Of a stretch of 6,609 bases of DNA, positions 5,072 to 6,609 are shown in pieces. Origin of the DNA: Paracoccaceae bacterium (GTDB taxonomy: Bacteria; Pseudomonadota; Alphaproteobacteria; Rhodobacterales; Rhodobacteraceae); assembly GCA_023254015.1 (NCBI GenBank), contig JALQYS010000272.1, positions 1 through 6,609 of the forward strand, given 5' to 3'. The notes below the pieces were generated by a model. It did not search any database. It was not told the DNA's origin and saw only the letters and a program-made list of their open reading frames with translations. Each line of letters opens with the position of its first letter. Position 1 is the first letter of the stretch. The translations under genes were made by a program, and so were the position numbers.

Positions 5072-5519
5072 GGGGGCCAATCCCGGGCCAGAAGCCCGTA
5101 AAGATAGCAGTCGGTCCAGTCGCCACACGGGCGCTGCCAACATTCGCGGATATGCCCTTCGCGCTGAAAGCCAAGGGATTTGTAAAGCCTTATGGCCCGG
5201 GCGTTGTCGGTGGTGACGTCAAGGCCGATGCGGTGGCCGTTCAGAGGCCCAAAGACTTGCGCCAGAACCGCGCGCAGGAAGGGCCTGCCCTGACCGGGGG
5301 GCACCCGATGGCCGAAAGGCCATAGACGCGCGGCACCCAGGTCATCGCCACGGCAAAGCCCTGCACAAAGGCGCCGGGCCGCCACAGAAAGGCCAATCCG
5401 GTGTCGATCGCCGCTTCGATCTCGCCCGCATCGAGCGGTTCAATCCAGCGCGCGTTTTCAGGCGCGCACCAAAGGCTCTTGATCTGTGGCAGGTCCGAAG
5501 GCCGGGCCTGCACCAGCAT
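5068..5519 (-). pseudogene. GNAT-family acetyltransferase interrupted by a frameshift (GNAT-1)
   Basis: Two overlapping minus-strand frames together make one acetyltransferase of about 150 aa. The N-terminal part starts at ATG 5519 and reads MLVQARPSDLPQIKSLW through WVPRVYGLSAIG (residues 1-72). The C-terminal part continues in the -1 frame from about 5301 with PPGQGRPFLRAVLAQVFGPL, then the motif B segment DNARAIRLYKSLGFQREG, ending ARDWPP at 5070. The switch lies at or near a six-C run on the minus strand (plus-strand G run 5296-5301). Restoring one base would give a continuous IGVPPGQG. The acetyl-CoA loop also looks about two residues short of the usual Q/R-x-x-G-x-G/A. The start overlaps the purL stop as TGATG, and the end overlaps GNAT-2 as ATGA. 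It may be a true pseudogene, a homopolymer sequencing error, or less likely a -1 ribosomal slip. If the base is an error, this is an ordinary intact gene. Confidence 0.8.
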
Positions 5520-6609
5520 CAGCCGACCGCAGCCGCAAAGGCCCCGCGATAGAGCGCCGACAGCTCGGCCAGGGGGGCAGTGTCCGCCCCCAGCGTCACT
5601 GTCTGGCCGCCGAACTGGCCGACCAGCGCCAGCGGCACGCCTGCAGCCTTGGCCGCCGCCGTCAGCGCGGCAAGGCCGGACTGGGGCAGGGCCACGAGAT
5701 AGCGGGCCTGATCCTCGCCAAAGAGAAAGCCGATGTCGGCGGCATCCAGCTTGACGCCCAGCCCCGCGCCCTCGGCCATCTCGAAGGCGGCCAGCGCCAG
5801 CCCGCCATCGGCAAGGTCGGTGCAGGCGCGGAAGGCCTTGCGATTGGCGCGGATGAAATCGCCATGGGCCTTTTCGGCGGCCAGATCGACATGCGGAGCA
5901 TCGCCCGCCTCGATCCCGAAGGCCTCGGCCAGAAGTGCGGATTGGCCAAGGTGGCCTTTGGTCGCGCCGATGACGATGGCGAGATCGCCCTCGGCCGGGC
6001 GGCCCGCGATCAGATCATCAAGGCTTGCCAGAAGACCAACCGCGCCGATCGTGGGGGTGGGCAGAATGGCCGAGCCGTCGGTTTCATTGTAAAGCGAGAC
6101 GTTGCCGGAAACGATCGGCATGTCCAAAGTCGCCACCGCCGCCCCGATGCCTTTGATCGCGCCGACGAATTGCCCCATGATCTCGGGCTTTTCCGGGTTG
6201 CCGAAGTTCAGGTTGTCGGTCGTGGCCAAGGGCGTTGCGCCAACGGCGGTCAGGTTGCGATAGGCCTCGGCCACCGCCTGCTTGCCGCCCTCGAACGGGT
6301 TCGCCTTGACATAGCGCGGGGTCACGTCAGAGGTGAAGGCCAGCGCCTTGCCGGTGCCATGCACCCGCACCACACCCGCGCCAAGCCCCGGGGCCACGAC
6401 GGTATCGGCGCCGACCTGGCTGTCATATTGTTCATAGACCCAGGCCTTGTGGGCATAAGACGGCGCAGCGATCAGCGCGCGCAGGGCGGCGATGGGGGCA
6501 ATCGCCGGCACCTCGCTCAAGGCCGCAGGGGCAGGGGTTTCGATCCACGGGCGGTCATATTCCGGCGCGCTTGACGAGAGTTTCGACAGCGGCAGATCGG
6601 CCTTCACCT
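5519..6609 (-). CDS. purL: Phosphoribosylformylglycinamidine synthase, synthetase subunit PurL (C-terminal half)
   Basis: ATP-dependent synthetase subunit of the fourth step of purine biosynthesis (FGAR to FGAM), working with the PurQ glutaminase and PurS in small-PurL organisms; cytosolic. Only about the last 362 residues are in the window. The frame is open through the right edge, and the GTG at 6607 is an internal Val, since KADLPLSKL continues a known PurL segment. Small PurL is usually around 720-740 aa, so roughly half is missing. APEYDRPW is near the left of the visible part. Then GATPLATTDNLNFGNPEKPEIMGQ marks the second AIRS-like N domain, followed by MPIVSGNVSLYNET. DLADGGLALAAFEMAE and FGEDQARYLVAL mark the C-terminal AIRS domain. 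The stop overlaps the next gene's ATG as TGATG. Confidence 0.96.
   Translation of the reverse strand, partial: VKADLPLSKLSSSAPEYDRPWIETPAPAALSEVPAIAPIAALRALIAAPSYAHKAWVYEQYDSQVGADTVVAPGLGAGVVRVHGTGKALAFTSDVTPRYVKANPFEGGKQAVAEAYRNLTAVGATPLATTDNLNFGNPEKPEIMGQFVGAIKGIGAAVATLDMPIVSGNVSLYNETDGSAILPTPTIGAVGLLASLDDLIAGRPAEGDLAIVIGATKGHLGQSALLAEAFGIEAGDAPHVDLAAEKAHGDFIRANRKAFRACTDLADGGLALAAFEMAEGAGLGVKLDAADIGFLFGEDQARYLVALPQSGLAALTAAAKAAGVPLALVGQFGGQTVTLGADTAPLAELSALYRGAFAAAVG

Noticed and set aside
5486..6574. Plus-strand open frame of 362 aa opposite purL
   Set aside because: It mirrors purL codon phase across almost the same span and has shadow-like composition (Gly, Arg, Gln and Ala) with no motif.

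Overview
The window is high-GC DNA whose gene content and protein sequences suggest an alphaproteobacterium of the Rhodobacteraceae (Rhodobacter/Paracoccus-like). The grounds are a transketolase opposite a ZauP-ZapA type coiled-coil pair, and a purL–acetyltransferase–bolA–grxD run. This placement is recalled from family knowledge, not from a search. All genes look like chromosomal housekeeping or accessory genes. I see no transposase, phage gene, tRNA, rRNA or CRISPR array.

Layout, left to right. Positions 1-102 are the 3' flank of tkt, with two abutting perfect 22-bp palindromes (49-92) and then a hairpin terminator (about 17-48) that reads leftward. Positions 103-2118 (minus) hold a complete transketolase that starts at TTG. 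A 221-bp divergent promoter region follows. Positions 2340-2786 and 2779-3165 (plus) hold a coiled-coil protein, probably ZauP, overlapping ZapA by 8 nt; both belong to Z-ring organisation. Positions 3270-3635 (plus) encode a small secreted protein of the MliC/PliC lysozyme-inhibitor type. It converges on grxD across a bidirectional terminator and a strongly folded element (3675-3720).

From 3747 to the right edge every gene is on the minus strand. In transcription order they are purL (C-terminal half only, cut by the window edge), a frameshifted GNAT acetyltransferase, a second intact GNAT acetyltransferase, bolA and grxD (CGFS monothiol glutaredoxin). purL, GNAT-1 and GNAT-2 are joined by TGATG and ATGA stop/start overlaps and should be one transcript. 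bolA has its own candidate promoter. BolA and CGFS glutaredoxins form complexes that handle [2Fe-2S] clusters, so their adjacency makes functional sense.

I do not see an undescribed multi-gene system. The points most worth checking are the single-base frameshift in GNAT-1 at a G6/C6 tract, the tandem TTCGAA-centred palindromes after tkt, the folded grxD 3' region, and a hairpin repeat that supplies the stop codon of GNAT-2. No gene-free stretch exceeds 300 bases.
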